64,000 bases of DNA from Siphonodentalium dalli (Eukaryota; Mollusca; Scaphopoda; Gadilida; Siphonodentaliidae): NCBI GenBank assembly GCA_032622095.1, contig CP136063.1, positions 116,766,723 to 116,830,722 of the forward strand, read 5' to 3'. The notes under the pieces are model-generated. The model searched no databases. It was not told the origin of the DNA and saw nothing but the letters and a program-made list of their open reading frames with translations. Within the stretch, counting starts at the first letter, position 1, and each line of letters starts with the position of its first letter. Positions 21,891 to 34,360 of this stretch are shown in pieces. The position numbers and the translations under genes were made by a program.

Positions 21891-24800
21891 TTATACATGT
21901 CCAAACCCTTTGCTCCCAATGATGGTTTCGATAAATACTTCCTTGAACCTCTCATAGCTACATGACATCCATAGATGGAATATCATGTAATAGGCACATG
22001 TAGATACAAAGTGATATCTTTTTATAGTATTCCCATCAGTATCCACTTCTTGTGAGAAATGGACTTCGAATGATTTCTCAAATCCTCCCAGAACTACGGT
22101 TCTGCATCCGGTAATATATTGCAGAATGTCTTCAAGAAGAACTTGTCTGCTGCTGTCATATGAAATTTTCTTATCTGAAAATATAGCAGCCAATGCTGGT
22201 CATCAAAGGACAACAGTGCTTCGTATTTGTGCTTTTGTGCATTGATGCAGAATTTAAAACAAATATACTCAATATATTCTTAGGTTTACACTAATAATAA
22301 ACTTGAAATTGTGTCTTTCACATGAGGAAATTATTCTAAAATAATCTATTCCTTGCTTTAAAATGTGCTAAGACTTTATATAAAAAATTAACTTGACTTT
22401 TTCTGCTTCAGAGCAAAATTCTATCCACTAAGAATCATACATATGTATCAAATACCCAAGATATAGCTTATTAAGTCAATACTTTTCCTCACCTCCCACT
22501 GCTAAGGGGAACCCCTTTGATTTGTGATGTTATCGTTACATTCACATAATATAATATAAGATAGGTATATTTATATAGTGCACTTATCACAAACTGTTTC
22601 AAGGCTCATTTATATAGTAAGAGTGCTTATTGTCTAAACGATAAATTGAGTAATCTGCAAAAGAACCTCTTGATACTTTGTGCGTGGCTCACCTTTGAGA
22701 ACACGCAGGTCATTGTTTAGTTGGAGTAAAAATTTCCCAATTTTTATTTTTGGTTCTTAAAAAAAAGCCAATGTCTCAAAAAGCTAACTCGATTCGGGGG
22801 ATGTGGGGTCTGTGACCTTTTATTTTACTTACTGTTTTCAGGGTGTCAGGATGTTAACTTGAGCAATATTCAACAGAATTTCTGGATATTTTGTACGTGG
22901 TTCGAATTTGATCACGGTCCAATGATTTTTGCCACTTTTTCGACTTAGAAATCACTGTTTTTGGGGTTTTCCAGATGGTAACTTGAGCAATATTCAACAT
23001 AATTTATTGATATTTGGTACATGATTCATATTTGAAAAGATTCAGGCCAGGCTCTAAGTTGGTCTGATGATTGTTGATGGAGTTATGCCATTTTTCGTAT
23101 TGTACAATGTAAATATTTTAGTACAGACTACATACTGTACCATTGACACAGATAGGTTGTATTGTGATTGATTGGACAACAGTCATGACTGCCATCATAG
23201 TCAAGGTCATGTTAAGCTAAAGTGTCAATGACATTTTCATTAAATAATGTATCAATATTGTATGGTATAGCCCATACCTTCCACATCATAGATAAAGGAT
23301 TCAAGGAATCCAATTATCTTTTGTGACTGAGATCTTATGTTGGATCCTTCTTCACCATAGTCTTTAAATGAAAAGCATTGGTAGAGCAATACTGCTGTCA
23401 ATGGAGTGGAGGGCGCACACTTTTTACAAAGTATCGTCTCGATGACACCTGGAAAATGTTTCAAATCTTAATCAAATGTGCCAGCCATTTTAGGATATGA
23501 CTACTGAAGTCAAGGATGTTAAGAAAGCACCCCATTTGTGAAAATAATTCAGCAAAATAAGCACTAAAAGACTAAAATATGCAATGAGAAATGTTTGATT
23601 TATTTTCATGCAAATAGCAATGATTTCAGATGGTAGACTGTTGGGTTCATATGCTCGATAATGCAGTATGATTTTTACAACTATTTCCTGTAAAACTCTA
23701 TTGACCTCCTCAACAAACATTTTTATTATTTTAAAAACATATTTTTGCATATATATATTAGAAAATATCTCTTATATTGTGAGGGTGAAAAGGTGTTGTT
23801 ATAGTACTATAGCATACATTGGTTACAGATGATAATGTTTTTCCACTTAATTTGATAGTTTGAAATCAAGGTTTTTTGAAAATTCTCGTTGGGTGCCTCC
23901 TTAAGATAATAACTGACTATCAGGTGTAGTATATTGCTGACAGCCTGTACTGTATTGATGCGTTTCAAGAAATATGTTCAAGTCAATGTGTTTATCGGAT
24001 ACTTTACTAGCCATATGGTTCATTCTTCAAGGAAACAACATATGTACCGGCTCTGAGATTATTTGATCTGAATGAAAGTACCCACATGCACAGGTCACGC
24101 ACATGCCATAACAGGAATATTTTTTATTGTATTATTTCACAGGGCCATTTGATTATTTTATGCTAAAAGTTTTGTGGGACCTGTGTAACCCATGACTAAG
24201 GTCCGAACAAACCTAATCATTGTCAGTGATTATATGAGAACGGTAAATATTTAAAACAAAAATATATATGCTGATATGGCCTCAATAACATCATGGTACT
24301 AATGACATTTAGAAGGGATTAATAAATGGGGAGTTATTATTCACTCACACTTGGTTTATCAATTGGAGACATTTTGGGAGCACCATGCTGGAGGCCTATG
24401 TCTAAAACTTCTAAATATAGAACAAATAAATTTCCCATTAATTAATACTATATTTAGCACATTATAATAAAATAATATTGAAATAAAATCCATATCTTTT
24501 AAAAAACAAAATTGAAAAGCTTGGTTTATTACCTGCATGCTTTCTTAGGCATGATATTAGACCAGCCTCTTCCGCACCATTCCAGAATGCAGAAAGCATT
24601 GGCTGCCTTTGGGTCACCCAACTATAATGGCCAGTCAGACACTTTACTATCTTGTCTCGTGATGATGAATCAATTGGAATATAGAGATCTGCTGCCTCCA
24701 TCAGCTGTTGTAATCCTGGTATGGATGTACTGGTATCCAACTGTGCGGCATTCTTTAGCTGAAACCATGCAATAAAACATGCTCATTTTATATTATAGAC

Positions 24801-26003
24801 TTAGATTTTACCTGATTTGAACCAAATTTGGTATATTAGTTTACCACCCCAAAATACAGATTAAGTTCGAATATGGGTTTCTTCCACATGATTTTGACTG
24901 AGTTATGCCCCTTTTTCGACTTAGATTTTACCTCATATGCTGTTTCTAGATGTCTATATGCCTCACTCTACTCCAGAAACGGGCGTATTATGTCACGCCC
25001 CGACGGCACGCTCTTGTTCTAATTTGGATAAAATTTGGATTCAAATTGTCAATTAGAGCTATACTGTCCTAGCTTATATGGATACACTATACTTTTCTCT
25101 TTATTTACAGAACACTGAAGTCTTCTTATTTGGATAGAGACACTATTTCATACTCTATACTCTGTATTCAAATATGAGATGTCTTGCTACACTCTATATG
25201 ATCACATTGATGAATTCTCCTAACTTCTGCAAATTTCCACTTGCAAGTCCCTCAGAAAACATGCTAAATCTCAGGCCCTATTTGAGCTGAATTAAGGCAT
25301 AAGGGGAAGGTATTTTAAATGCACGGAAAAGCAATACAGTTACAAACATACAGACATACAAAGAGTTGTGTTTTATAGGCTATGAGTCATAATCAAATGT
25401 GTCAGCAGTAAGCAATTTTGAGACAAATAAGTCATTCGAAAATATTCTATAATTACCTCCTCTATTATCCCTCTGGCCTCCCCAATGACTGACTCGAGGG
25501 TTGCTGGCAAGGCGTAGACTTCCTCCAATCCGAATTGAAGGACAGCATGATGGAAAACTGGTCTAATTCTACTCCAGTACAAGTTGACGGTTTTTGTTAA
25601 TACTTGGCTCATAGCATTTCTATGAGCCCTATAGTTTCCTATGTGTTCACACAATCATGATTGGTTGAATTTATTTTGTTATAATACTTCATCCCAGCTA
25701 ATGAACGCATGGCTAAATTCTCTTAAGTTTGAAATGTAGGTTTGTAAATATGTTGTTGTGCTGTCAAAATGTTTACATTTTGAAATATTTTCATGAAGAA
25801 TAAGAGGATATAAGATATAATTATCTCAGTGTGTCAACAATTTCTTGTACAAATTAATTGGTTAGAACAGCTAAGAATTCTAAATTTTTCAAAAAGAACT
25901 TACCCTCTAATAAAGATGAGCTAAGCATCTGCTGGTGAAGCAGCTCCATATACTCTCTTTGGAGCCCACCCTCGTCAATCCCTTCTTCATGGAGAAAATG
26001 GAT
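21891..26003 (-). CDS. HECT-domain E3 ubiquitin ligase, C-terminal part (G2E3-like)
   Basis: Five exons on the minus strand: 26003-25904, 25638-25457, 24758-24533, 23466-23278, 22174-21891. All have GT-AG ends and the phases match throughout (981 nt, 326 aa and stop). Exon a has HFLHEEGIDEGGLQREY, the start of the HECT N-lobe. Exon c has CLTGHYSWVTQRQPML. Exon d has YGEEGSNIRSQSQKIIGFL. Exon e has DILQYITGC and the catalytic cysteine motif HFVSTC, then SYERFKE and GSKGFG, with the stop at 21893-21891. HECT enzymes form a ubiquitin thioester before substrate transfer. The usual LP after the catalytic Cys is changed (FHLWMSCSY), and the region between YW and RPVFHH looks shortened. No upstream exon was found between 26004 and 29722, so the gene is probably 5'-truncated, although its frame is intact. 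Confidence 0.85.
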
Positions 26004-26745
26004 CTGGAATATGAACATTAATAATATTAATCCCTACCAAAACAAGGTTAAAAAAATCTGTAAAGCAGAAAAATAAAAAAGTTTGGCCTTACATTGATAG
26101 ATAAACTCAGCAGGAGCCATCTACTCCACCATGACAATTTATAGATAACAGTAGCAGCTGCAGCCTGACAGTATGTTTTTTATTGTGAGAAATTCACTCT
26201 AAATATGAAAATCTGGGAATGTTGTAATATTGTTCCATTCATATACAGATTGTTATCTTATAAGAAACATGGGTTGGCTGGTAAGATTACAGTTATTGTT
26301 TTATTGTCAATTATATACACATAAAGTAATCCAAGGAAATTCCTGTCCACCTGTAAGACAAGGTTTGCCCCATATTCCATGGCTTGAATTAACACTCCAT
26401 ACAAAATTAATATTTAAATTTGAAAGATAGGACAGTTAATTAACAAAGAATGTCACTTTCCTTCAAATGTCTGGCTACTCTGGCTTTAAAGGCCATTAAC
26501 AACTCTCACATTGTATACAAAATTGACAAACGAGTCATGATCATGTATATTCTCCAACAAAACAAATTTATCAGTCAAATATTATGGTGTTATATTGAAT
26601 TCAGGTATGCAATGTTAATGTTTTGATGGCACCAGGCTCTAAAATAAGTAATCACTTAATTTCTTCAGGATTGTAATCACCTGTGAACACTGCTGAATCT
26701 ATCAAATATATTGAGGATTGTACTGTACAGAATTATATTTTGTTA
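26004..26745. other. Loop sequence upstream of HECT exons, nothing recognised
   Basis: AT-rich. I looked on the minus strand for an exon that could precede the HECT start and found none with convincing coding content. Confidence 0.4.
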
Positions 26746-27864
26746 CTCCAATTTGTGATAAATATCTAACTACACTTGGAAACTGCTTCATAGCCTATCA
26801 TAAATTGATCTCCAGTGGATGGTAAAAAATGGAATGGGTCGGTACAGTATACATGTGGATGATGTACCATGATTCCAAAACTATTCCTGACTATAATGCC
26901 AACCAGTCCAACTGGTATCTAACTGATTCATGAACAAACATCTAAGCTTGATAATGTTCAAAGATATTAATTGTTATATTCCATGTTTTGGAACTGAAAT
27001 AGCCACGTACTATTAGAGCTCTATAACTATGAATAAGAGTTGTATACTGATTAGGATGGAAGTTAGAGAAACTTTGGGGGTAGGTGTCTAAAAATCGGGT
27101 GGAAACAAATATTTTTTGCTGGCTTGGGGTGAAGGGTTCCCAAAATTGCCAGATGCAAACAAAACATAGCATACCTGCCTGCAATTTATTTTTTCTACCA
27201 CCTCCCCCACATTATAAATACTCTGCAACATACACTAGTCCATGCTAGTAGTCAAATAATTCTGAAATGTATTAACCTTTCCATGACTGGAGTTTCTTGA
27301 ACATTTGTGTAAATACCCTGTGCCAATGTATTCTCTTATATATGCAAGTCTCCCATAGGGAGCCTCGAATGGATTGAGTTAACTGGATTCAAATCGCAAT
27401 TCGCGATGCAAATTCCAATTTTGGCTTACCAATTATTTACAATGAAAAACATGTATTGGTATCGTAGGAAATGCTATACAAAATCTACCAAGTGCTGCAA
27501 AATGCTATACAAATTTTAAAAATTAAATCGACCCCTGGAGCCTCACATATATACCTGTAAGATAATACATTGGCCTCAGGGACGCCGGAAGCACGAAAGG
27601 GCAAGGGGGGCAAACGAGCCAGTAGGGCACCATTTGGGTCCCAATTAGACACCCCGGACAAGGGCAAGGGAGGGGGGGGGGGTGCCCCCTCATTCCCCCC
27701 TTCTCCGGCGTCCCTGGCTGGCCTAAAAATATTAACCTTGTAAGCTAGTGCATTCTTTAATACATGCGAGGCTCCCTATGGGAAACTTGCATCTATAAGA
27801 AAATTCACAGGCATAGGATCTTTAATGCTGCAATAGTGCAGCTCCCATCATGAAAGGGTTAATC
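26746..27864 (+). repeat. Segmental duplication, copy 1 (loop)
   Basis: About 1.1 kb, matching 44716-45827 in the same orientation. The match runs from 'gttactccaatttg' through 'gcttgataatgttcaaagat' and the 'agggacgccgg' stretch to 'catgaaagggttaatc'. The copies differ by a 44-bp micro-inversion (26866-26909), a few indels and point changes. No gene was recognised. The open frames on the minus strand (26942-27184, 27485-27667) are not supported. Confidence 0.85.
27693..27864 (+). repeat. Inverted repeat flanking the exon-1 module, left
   Basis: About 170 bp, from 'cattcccccc ttctccgg' to 'gaaagggttaatc'. It is the inverted counterpart of 29173-29343 (gattaaccctttcatg onward). Together they bracket 27865-29172. 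The same sequence is at 45660-45827. Confidence 0.85.
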
Positions 27865-27894
27865 TATGGGAGGCCATTTTCACATTTATTCCTG

Positions 27895-28136
27895 ATTTGC
27901 ACTTAAGCGCAAATAATTCTTGTTATTTGCGCTTAAGCGCAAATAAATCCAGATATTTGCGCTTAAGCGCAAATAATAGAAATTATTTGCACTTAAGCGC
28001 AAATCATTTGCGCTTGAGCGCAATTCATTTGCGCTTAAGCGCAAATAAATATCAAGAATCCTTTAGGGAAACTATTTGCGCTTAAGCGCAAATCATTTGC
28101 GCTTAAGCGCAATTCATTTACGCTTAAGCGCAAATA
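27895..28136. repeat. Palindromic 20-mer array, 9 copies
   Basis: Copies of ATTTGCGCTTAAGCGCAAAT start at 27895, 27925, 27955, 27985, 28006, 28027, 28074, 28095 and 28117. The first four are spaced exactly 30 bp. Later ones are 21-22 bp apart, except for a 47-bp gap after the sixth. A few carry single changes (for example GCACTT or CTTGAG). Confidence 0.95.
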
Positions 28137-28472
28137 GATCTTCCTTTTTAGAAAAACACCCCTTCATATCAATGGCTCAAGCCTTGCTACCATGTGATCA
28201 TAAGGGGAGGAGTTCCAGTGATGCTTTGCCAAATAAAAATGAATGGGAACAGTTCATTGTGCAACCATGTCCTACTCCGAAGGCTACGAAAGACAGTTTT
28301 CACATTCAGGCTATCACCCCCATAAGATTTTTAGGAAGGTCTAAACCAATTAAGTTATCATTTTTCATTAGGAATCCATTTTCCCTCCTTTTTTCATTTG
28401 ATCTTGGGGCAGCTGGGTGTACATGTACATCATATATAAGTATTACAATGCAAATATCATTTCTAAATAATT

Positions 28473-28775
28473 ATGGGTGTTGATCTAACTATGACAACAT
28501 TGAGCAGGATTTTGCGACAAAAAAATTAATTTATGATGGATGACAGGACTGTTCAGTCAGCAAATGAAAGATACTCATTAAAGTCTGAATTGGATCAGTG
28601 TATTTGGAGAGGATTAAACCTTCAATGGCTTCATCATTCTGTTCATTGAGGTGCAGTCTCCATAGGATAAGTTGAAGGCTTTGTTTGGTATTTAAGACAT
28701 TTTTCTCCAATGAATCAAGAGTTGAATCAAGAACAGAAGATAATTCATTCACAGAATCAATTGCCGGAGGAAGAG
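28473..28775 (+). pseudogene. Decayed copy of integrase exon 1 (loop)
   Basis: Aligns with the intact exon 1 at 43895-43583: same ATG context ('aataattatg'), 'gaatgaaa', 'tctgaattggatca' and 'tggagaggattaaacc', and the same donor (AAGAG/gttag). The start would read MGVDLTMTTLSRIL, different from the intact MDSAQINQILTNMSRIV and closer to the copy at 46451. An in-frame TAA follows about 18 codons in, and several internal segments are rearranged. Confidence 0.8.
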
Positions 28776-28987
28776 GTTAGTATCAATTTAACCAATGATT
28801 GGATTTTAAATTAATTAGATCGATCGGTCTTATTAATATTAAAACCAATTGAATTGGTCTTTTCCAGACTTGCATGTACGTTAACTGGAATAAGGGGAAT
28901 CACTTTAAACTGTTCTATATTTAACCCAATTGTGTTGTAACATCATATAATACATAGATCTCTGTCAATCTGTTAGGTTTCCAGATT

Positions 28988-29091
28988 ATTTGCGCTTAAG
29001 CGCAAATAAGTTATTTGCGCTTAAGCGCAAATAATCTAATGGTTACCAAAGCTCTCAGTCTCCATTAGATTATTTGCGCTTAAGCGCAAAT
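28988..29091. repeat. Palindromic 20-mer array, 3 copies
   Basis: Perfect copies at 28988-29007, 29013-29032 and 29072-29091, with 25-bp spacing between the first two. The second and third are separated by a spacer whose ends are themselves complementary ('atctaatgg' and 'ccattagat'), giving a larger hairpin. Confidence 0.95.
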
Positions 29092-29172
29092 AAAGCCTGG
29101 CATCTTCATACCATATCAAGTTTTCATTCAACACCGATATTGTGCACGTGGTATTTCTGTCATCGTACCCCT

Positions 29173-29343
29173 GATTAACCCTTTCATGATGGGAGCTGCA
29201 CTATTGCAGCATTAAAGATCCTATGCCCGTGAATTTTCTTATAGATGCAAGTTTCCCATAGGGAGCCTCGCATGTATTAAAGAATGCACTAGCTTACAAG
29301 GTGAATAATTTTAGGCCAGTCAGGGACGCCGGAGAAGGGGGGC
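29173..29343 (-). repeat. Inverted repeat flanking the exon-1 module, right
   Basis: Reverse complement of 27693-27864 with few differences. A pair of such repeats around a segment is the arrangement that permits inversion by recombination (inference). Confidence 0.85.
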
Positions 29344-29722
29344 ATGAGAGATGCAAGAAGGAAACATCATTTCTTGTACTTCTGCAACTTTATTAAGCAC
29401 TTATCAACTATTGTCTCAATCAAATCAATTCACTAATAAATTCAGCCTAAAAAAAAACAAACAAAAAACAAGAATTGTCCTAGTAACATACCTGTATTTT
29501 CACATTAGTTCAAATCAGTCTTTTCGTGTCATCTAGAATTGATACAGTGACATAGCTAAATGAATACTGGGCTACTTACTATTTGAACGCTTACCCAGCA
29601 CCTATACCCCGCTCCCAAACCAAAGTAACCTAAAATAACATGTATTCTTAAAACATTTATCTTTTTTTTTTCAGCCAAGACCTAGTGGTACTCATAATTC
29701 TGCACCTGTATCAACTACAGAC
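29344..29722 (+). other. Loop end with exon-like stretch cut by the junction
   Basis: Bases 29650-29671 are a T-rich tract ending in 'ttttcag', a good splice acceptor. The next ~50 bases (29672-29722) read PRPSGTHNSAPVSTT in one frame, echoing the Gly/Arg/Pro-rich start of integrase exon 2. The arm junction then interrupts it. That frame does not match the phase-1 donor of the module's exon 1, so this is only a candidate exon remnant. Confidence 0.35.
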
Positions 29723-32700
29723 AGACACGCTATTTCAAGGCTTGACAATGACATGATTATCAAAGTGGGACACTTTATTAATCTATTTTTAGAACAGACA
29801 ATATCGTATAGCGATAGAGATCATTAGGGTGTTCCTGTAGCTATGCACAAAGTGTCAAATATCCCAGGTTGCTTGTTTGTATTGTGTTATTACATTGTTA
29901 TAAGCGATAAAGAATCTAATTAACTTTTATTTGTGACGAAATTACACAATACAAATTCTGGTCTCTGTTAACAATAACCACTATTGTTCGTTCGCTAAAC
30001 TGTCGCACGTTTTTAGACCCGAAAATATTTGAAATATAATGAATATTAATCAATTTCCGGGACAGGGGTCTTTGATTCATATCTAATATTTTATACCCCG
30101 GTAACTATATTATATAATATAACACATGTTTACAAAGAGATAGATCATCTTTAAGACTTCGTTCCTTCCACAAAAAACTAGAACAATTTAATGTCACTTT
30201 CAACATCTATGGTCATGATGTGAAAGGACACCTATATTCAGGCAATGGCATTCGTTGATATTTACTAGTACCCCATGCTGTGTCCCGAGTCTTAGACTAT
30301 AAAAATGTCCCATCTTGTTCTTCAGGGAACAATACAGGGGTAATTGGGTAATTTGAGTTAGAAACTGATTGATTATTCAATATTATGATGAAGTATTATA
30401 CAATAACTCATATATACCAGTATCTGGAGCCATAATTTTTTTACAGTGAAGCCTCTTTAAATGAAAAATGACACAAGAATAAAGAGATAGTAATCTCTTT
30501 GACCAATTTATATCATCACTTGCACCATTAGCATTATGTGAGTGTCCTGGTAGGGACTATAATTATGTAGACTGTGAATGTTTGTAATACATCAATAGTT
30601 TCAAGCTACAAATATATCTTACTAGTATACCAAGTACACATATGATTAAGATATACAAAGTAAATTAAAGAATAAAATATATGCATACTGATCGGTCAGT
30701 CATTGGTCAATATGAGAATATGTAGCCAGGGATGAATCGCCTCATCACAAGTATTTACAAACTAGTACTACAAGCACGATTTTGCACTGGGTGAAGGACA
30801 GAGTACAAATGCAGCAAAGCCCTGTTGAAATGCAATAGAATCACACATTGACGATTAATAACTTGTTAATAGGCTATTGAACAATGACTATTTATCTATT
30901 CAGGAAAGCTTGGCATATTCATATCGTAGGAACTAGAATTTTTCACATTTTCCATTTTAGAGTTATCCTTCTTTGTTATCTGACAATCGTTTCTTTTTGC
31001 TTTCAAAAGAGTGCCAAATGACAGAGTATGCATTTTCATTTTGTCTGAGTTATCACCCTTAGTTTGTAAATTTTTGCTGTTTGTCCACCTTGATAACTCT
31101 AACAAATATAAACCAACTTCAATAATTGTTGGTAATCATGCCAGTTTTATTCATTCATCACAGGCCAGATTAAGACATCTTTCAAATTAAGACACATAAT
31201 CAAATGAATGAACTTCACAGGAAAGTCAATTTGGCAGGGGGATAGTCTGGGCGGTGCACTTGTTGGAAGGCATGGACAGCCTTGGTTGTAGGTTATAATT
31301 TTATAAACAAGTTTCCAAATTATGAAAATGTCCTCAAGAATATAGTAAAACAATATAATGATGGTATAAATGGGATATTATCAACAAAACACCCTTTGTG
31401 TGAGCTGAGAATTTGTCTATATACAGCACGTCAAGAGTAAGCAAAAGGGATTTTTTTGAAAGAGTGATTCACGGTGACCCATTCAACAACAAAATCTTGT
31501 GTGGCGAGGATAAGAAAGTGCTAATGCTATACAGTTTGAACCAAAGTCCACTTTGTGGTGTTGAGTGTTTTGCTTTTGTACGATCTTTACATACTGTACT
31601 TTAACAGAATTTGGCTTTCTTTTACATAACACTGCATACCAACTTGACAACATCATATTATTTACACAAAATTTATGATTGGTATAAAGAACAAAATCTG
31701 TCTATATTTTAATATTCTTTCTGTTTAATGGATGTAACTATTTTAACAGCAATACCACTGTGAAGACACCCATGCCTTTAACTTTGGGAAACATAATGTT
31801 AATCCGTAAAATTTCAAAAGTCTTAAAACTTAAAATTTTGGTACGTAACTTGAATGTATCACAGATACAATGGTAATATTTCAAATGTGTTGATAAACAA
31901 ATATCACTGATACACACAATTACAGTAGTCCCTGCTGCCAACCAGCAGAATGAATTATAATTTATTGTTTATTTAATCTGAGAGACCAAGTGTATGATGA
32001 TTGATGGGCCAATTCTATACCACCCAGATGATGGACCATTGATGGACTTGATGGGGTACCTACCCAGGTGCTATGCCAACCTGGGGAATGTAGCATTCTA
32101 ATAACATCACCGAAAACTTCAAAGAAATCGACCATACCACTTCATAGAAAACATCATCTGAACTACGCCCAATTTTAAATATTTACATATTGATTCGGGC
32201 GGCAACTATCAGCAATAATCTAACACAAATAATTTTGATAGTCATTGCATTTAATTAATATATATATATATATATATAACCCGTCATCTGTTTGTGTCTA
32301 TCTACATGTTTGTAATTCTGTCACGCTTTTGGCGCGTTTATAACTTTTCAGCAAATTTGGAACAAGGCCTACAGTTAATCATAGAAGACGACTTAACAAC
32401 TTTCATGCCGATTGGTCAAAGAGAACCTGAGTTCAAACTTGGTCCCCCCAAATGCCGTATTTGCATTCAAGTAGACACTATTAATTTTGTTACAACGTTT
32501 GTCCAAATGACATCATGTGATGTACACAAACCCACACTTGCATTGCTATTGTATTTTGACAAAATTTCCATGCGCTCAACCCATTGTTGGAAATGGGTGA
32601 TATAATTTAATTTGTCAGTTCAGGTTGAGTGTGAATAAAAGTTGAAATGCATGTTGATTTTGTCATGGAAGTGCATGGGGTTTAGAGTGGAGCTCAAACT

Positions 32701-33825
32701 TGCTATGCCATCATTGAAAATGGGTGCTAAATAGTCTTTCCATTTGCCACTTTAGTGTGAATATAAGTAATGGATGTTGTCTTTGAAAGTTGTGCATTGA
32801 GTGTGGATTCGAAGGAGTATATATCTGAGTAATGGCAAATTTTTATGTATAAAATGTTGATACAATACCAAAATGGGCGGGAGGTGTGCAAATGGGCAGC
32901 AGTGCGGGGGCCTATGGTCTTATATGCCTATATATGCTGCTGAGTAAAATCTCCCAAAGGGAGCCTGTTCAAGATCATAATGCATGTGTGCAAAGGGCAC
33001 AGATGGCCTGCAGGCCACACCTTCACTGAATAAAGGCCCTGTTTCAGTTACAGTAGTACATATAGTAATAAAGTAATATATGTTGATTTTGTTGCATTTC
33101 ATATGTGCATGCATATATGTGGGTGGTGATATAGAAATACAGTTTTAGTGAACAAAAAGTGTTCCCGAGCCATAGGCTTATAGCCGCGGAATAAATGCTG
33201 CCAATGGAGTCTGTTTTCTGTTTACTTACTTATAATTTGAAAGTCTGTTCAGTATGAAGTAATATTATATACCTTGCCGATGGCAAAATTACATACTCAT
33301 TTAAGTTACTGCATATAGTCCCTAGTCATTGAGTGGCTTCAGTTCACGCTCCGCGTCAATATTATTTAAGACATGATCATGTGTTCCACGTGTTGCCCAA
33401 TCCAATTTCTGTCAAATTAATTTGATTTTCTATCTATTATTGATATTAGATCATTGTTATTACTGGGGATTTATTGAAATTGGTGTACAGTACCCCTTTA
33501 AGATTACTACGAGACTTATCATTTAATATTCAGAATGGAAATAATGATATATAAAAGAATATCTAGATTTTTGAGTGCATACAGCATTTATGTCATGAGT
33601 GAGCGAGACAAATGTTTAGTTTGGTAAAATAAACATTTGTCTCATTTACGAATGACATAATTGTCATTATGCATTAATAAAACACTAGATATTCTCTTTA
33701 TTATATGCATTACCAAAGAAATTCACCATTTAGACGATAAATTTTCTCACAATCGCCTTCAATAGATGTATCAAAAGCCAACAGCTGATCACTGTCTGTT
33801 CACTTCACCATCCGCTGAATAGATA

Positions 33826-34360
33826 ATAGCAGGTTATATATAACCATTTTTATGTTTGAGACGATCTGGCGATCGGTTTCATGATTGCCTGCAGTCAGTT
33901 TTTGGTGGAGACTGTACGTAATGTAATTTATACTTTTGGTCACGTGAGCGGCCTTCCTTATCAGTCGCCATTTAGCAAACCAGTAAGATCTCTCTCTGGG
34001 CGTGGGAAGGTTATTCAAAAGTTATGTAGTTTAAAATATTATATTCGTAATTCATACACATCTCGGGATCGGTAATTGTTTCTTGACCCTCCCTCCCTCC
34101 CAGTATGGTTATTTTGTTAAGTTTTGTTATTCTCATGTGTTATGATGTTTTATTACATTTGTTACTCTTGTTTGACTTAATTGTATGGGGCCCTTTTTTG
34201 GTCCCCACCTTCACAATTTTATTATTTCGGCTGATTAATGAAGATAATTAAACAGCCATTGAACGAGAAATGATCTCATGTCTTGTGAACTAGCAAATCC
34301 CTCCTTGGGCTCAATATTATGTAATCACAGAATATTTATTTAGCCATCTTCTCAGGGCAT
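33826..34360. mobile_element. Right-arm-only insertion, unclassified
   Basis: The left arm reads 'tctatttatctattc' without interruption near 14120. On the right about 535 bp are inserted between 'gaatagata' and 'aaatagacttctg'. The insert has a C/T tract ('gaccctccctccctccc') and a small hairpin ('ggggcccttttttggtcccc'). No coding domain was recognised. Confidence 0.6.

Larger units (their letters stand above)
27865..29172 (+). repeat. Exon-1 module, loop copy (plus orientation)
   Basis: Module with sharp ends ('tatgggaggcc' and '...cgtacccct'). Internal order: palindrome array (27895-28136), upstream sequence, decayed exon 1 (28473-28775) with a donor site, intron start, second palindrome array (28988-29091). 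The same order is found on the minus strand at 45828-46986 and, with an intact exon, at 42240-44155. Confidence 0.85.

Noticed and set aside
27895-28136. CRISPR-like array of regularly spaced repeats
   Set aside because: Repeats are 20-bp perfect palindromes with very short, non-unique spacers in a spliced eukaryotic genome and no cas genes. The same arrays recur in several modules.
27897-28483. Open frames with repeated LRLSAN motif as a repeat protein
   Set aside because: The amino-acid repeat is simply the translation of the palindromic DNA repeat. Spacing changes break the frame between copies.
28531-28752. 73-aa minus-strand frame
   Set aside because: It is the antisense of the decayed exon 1 on the plus strand.
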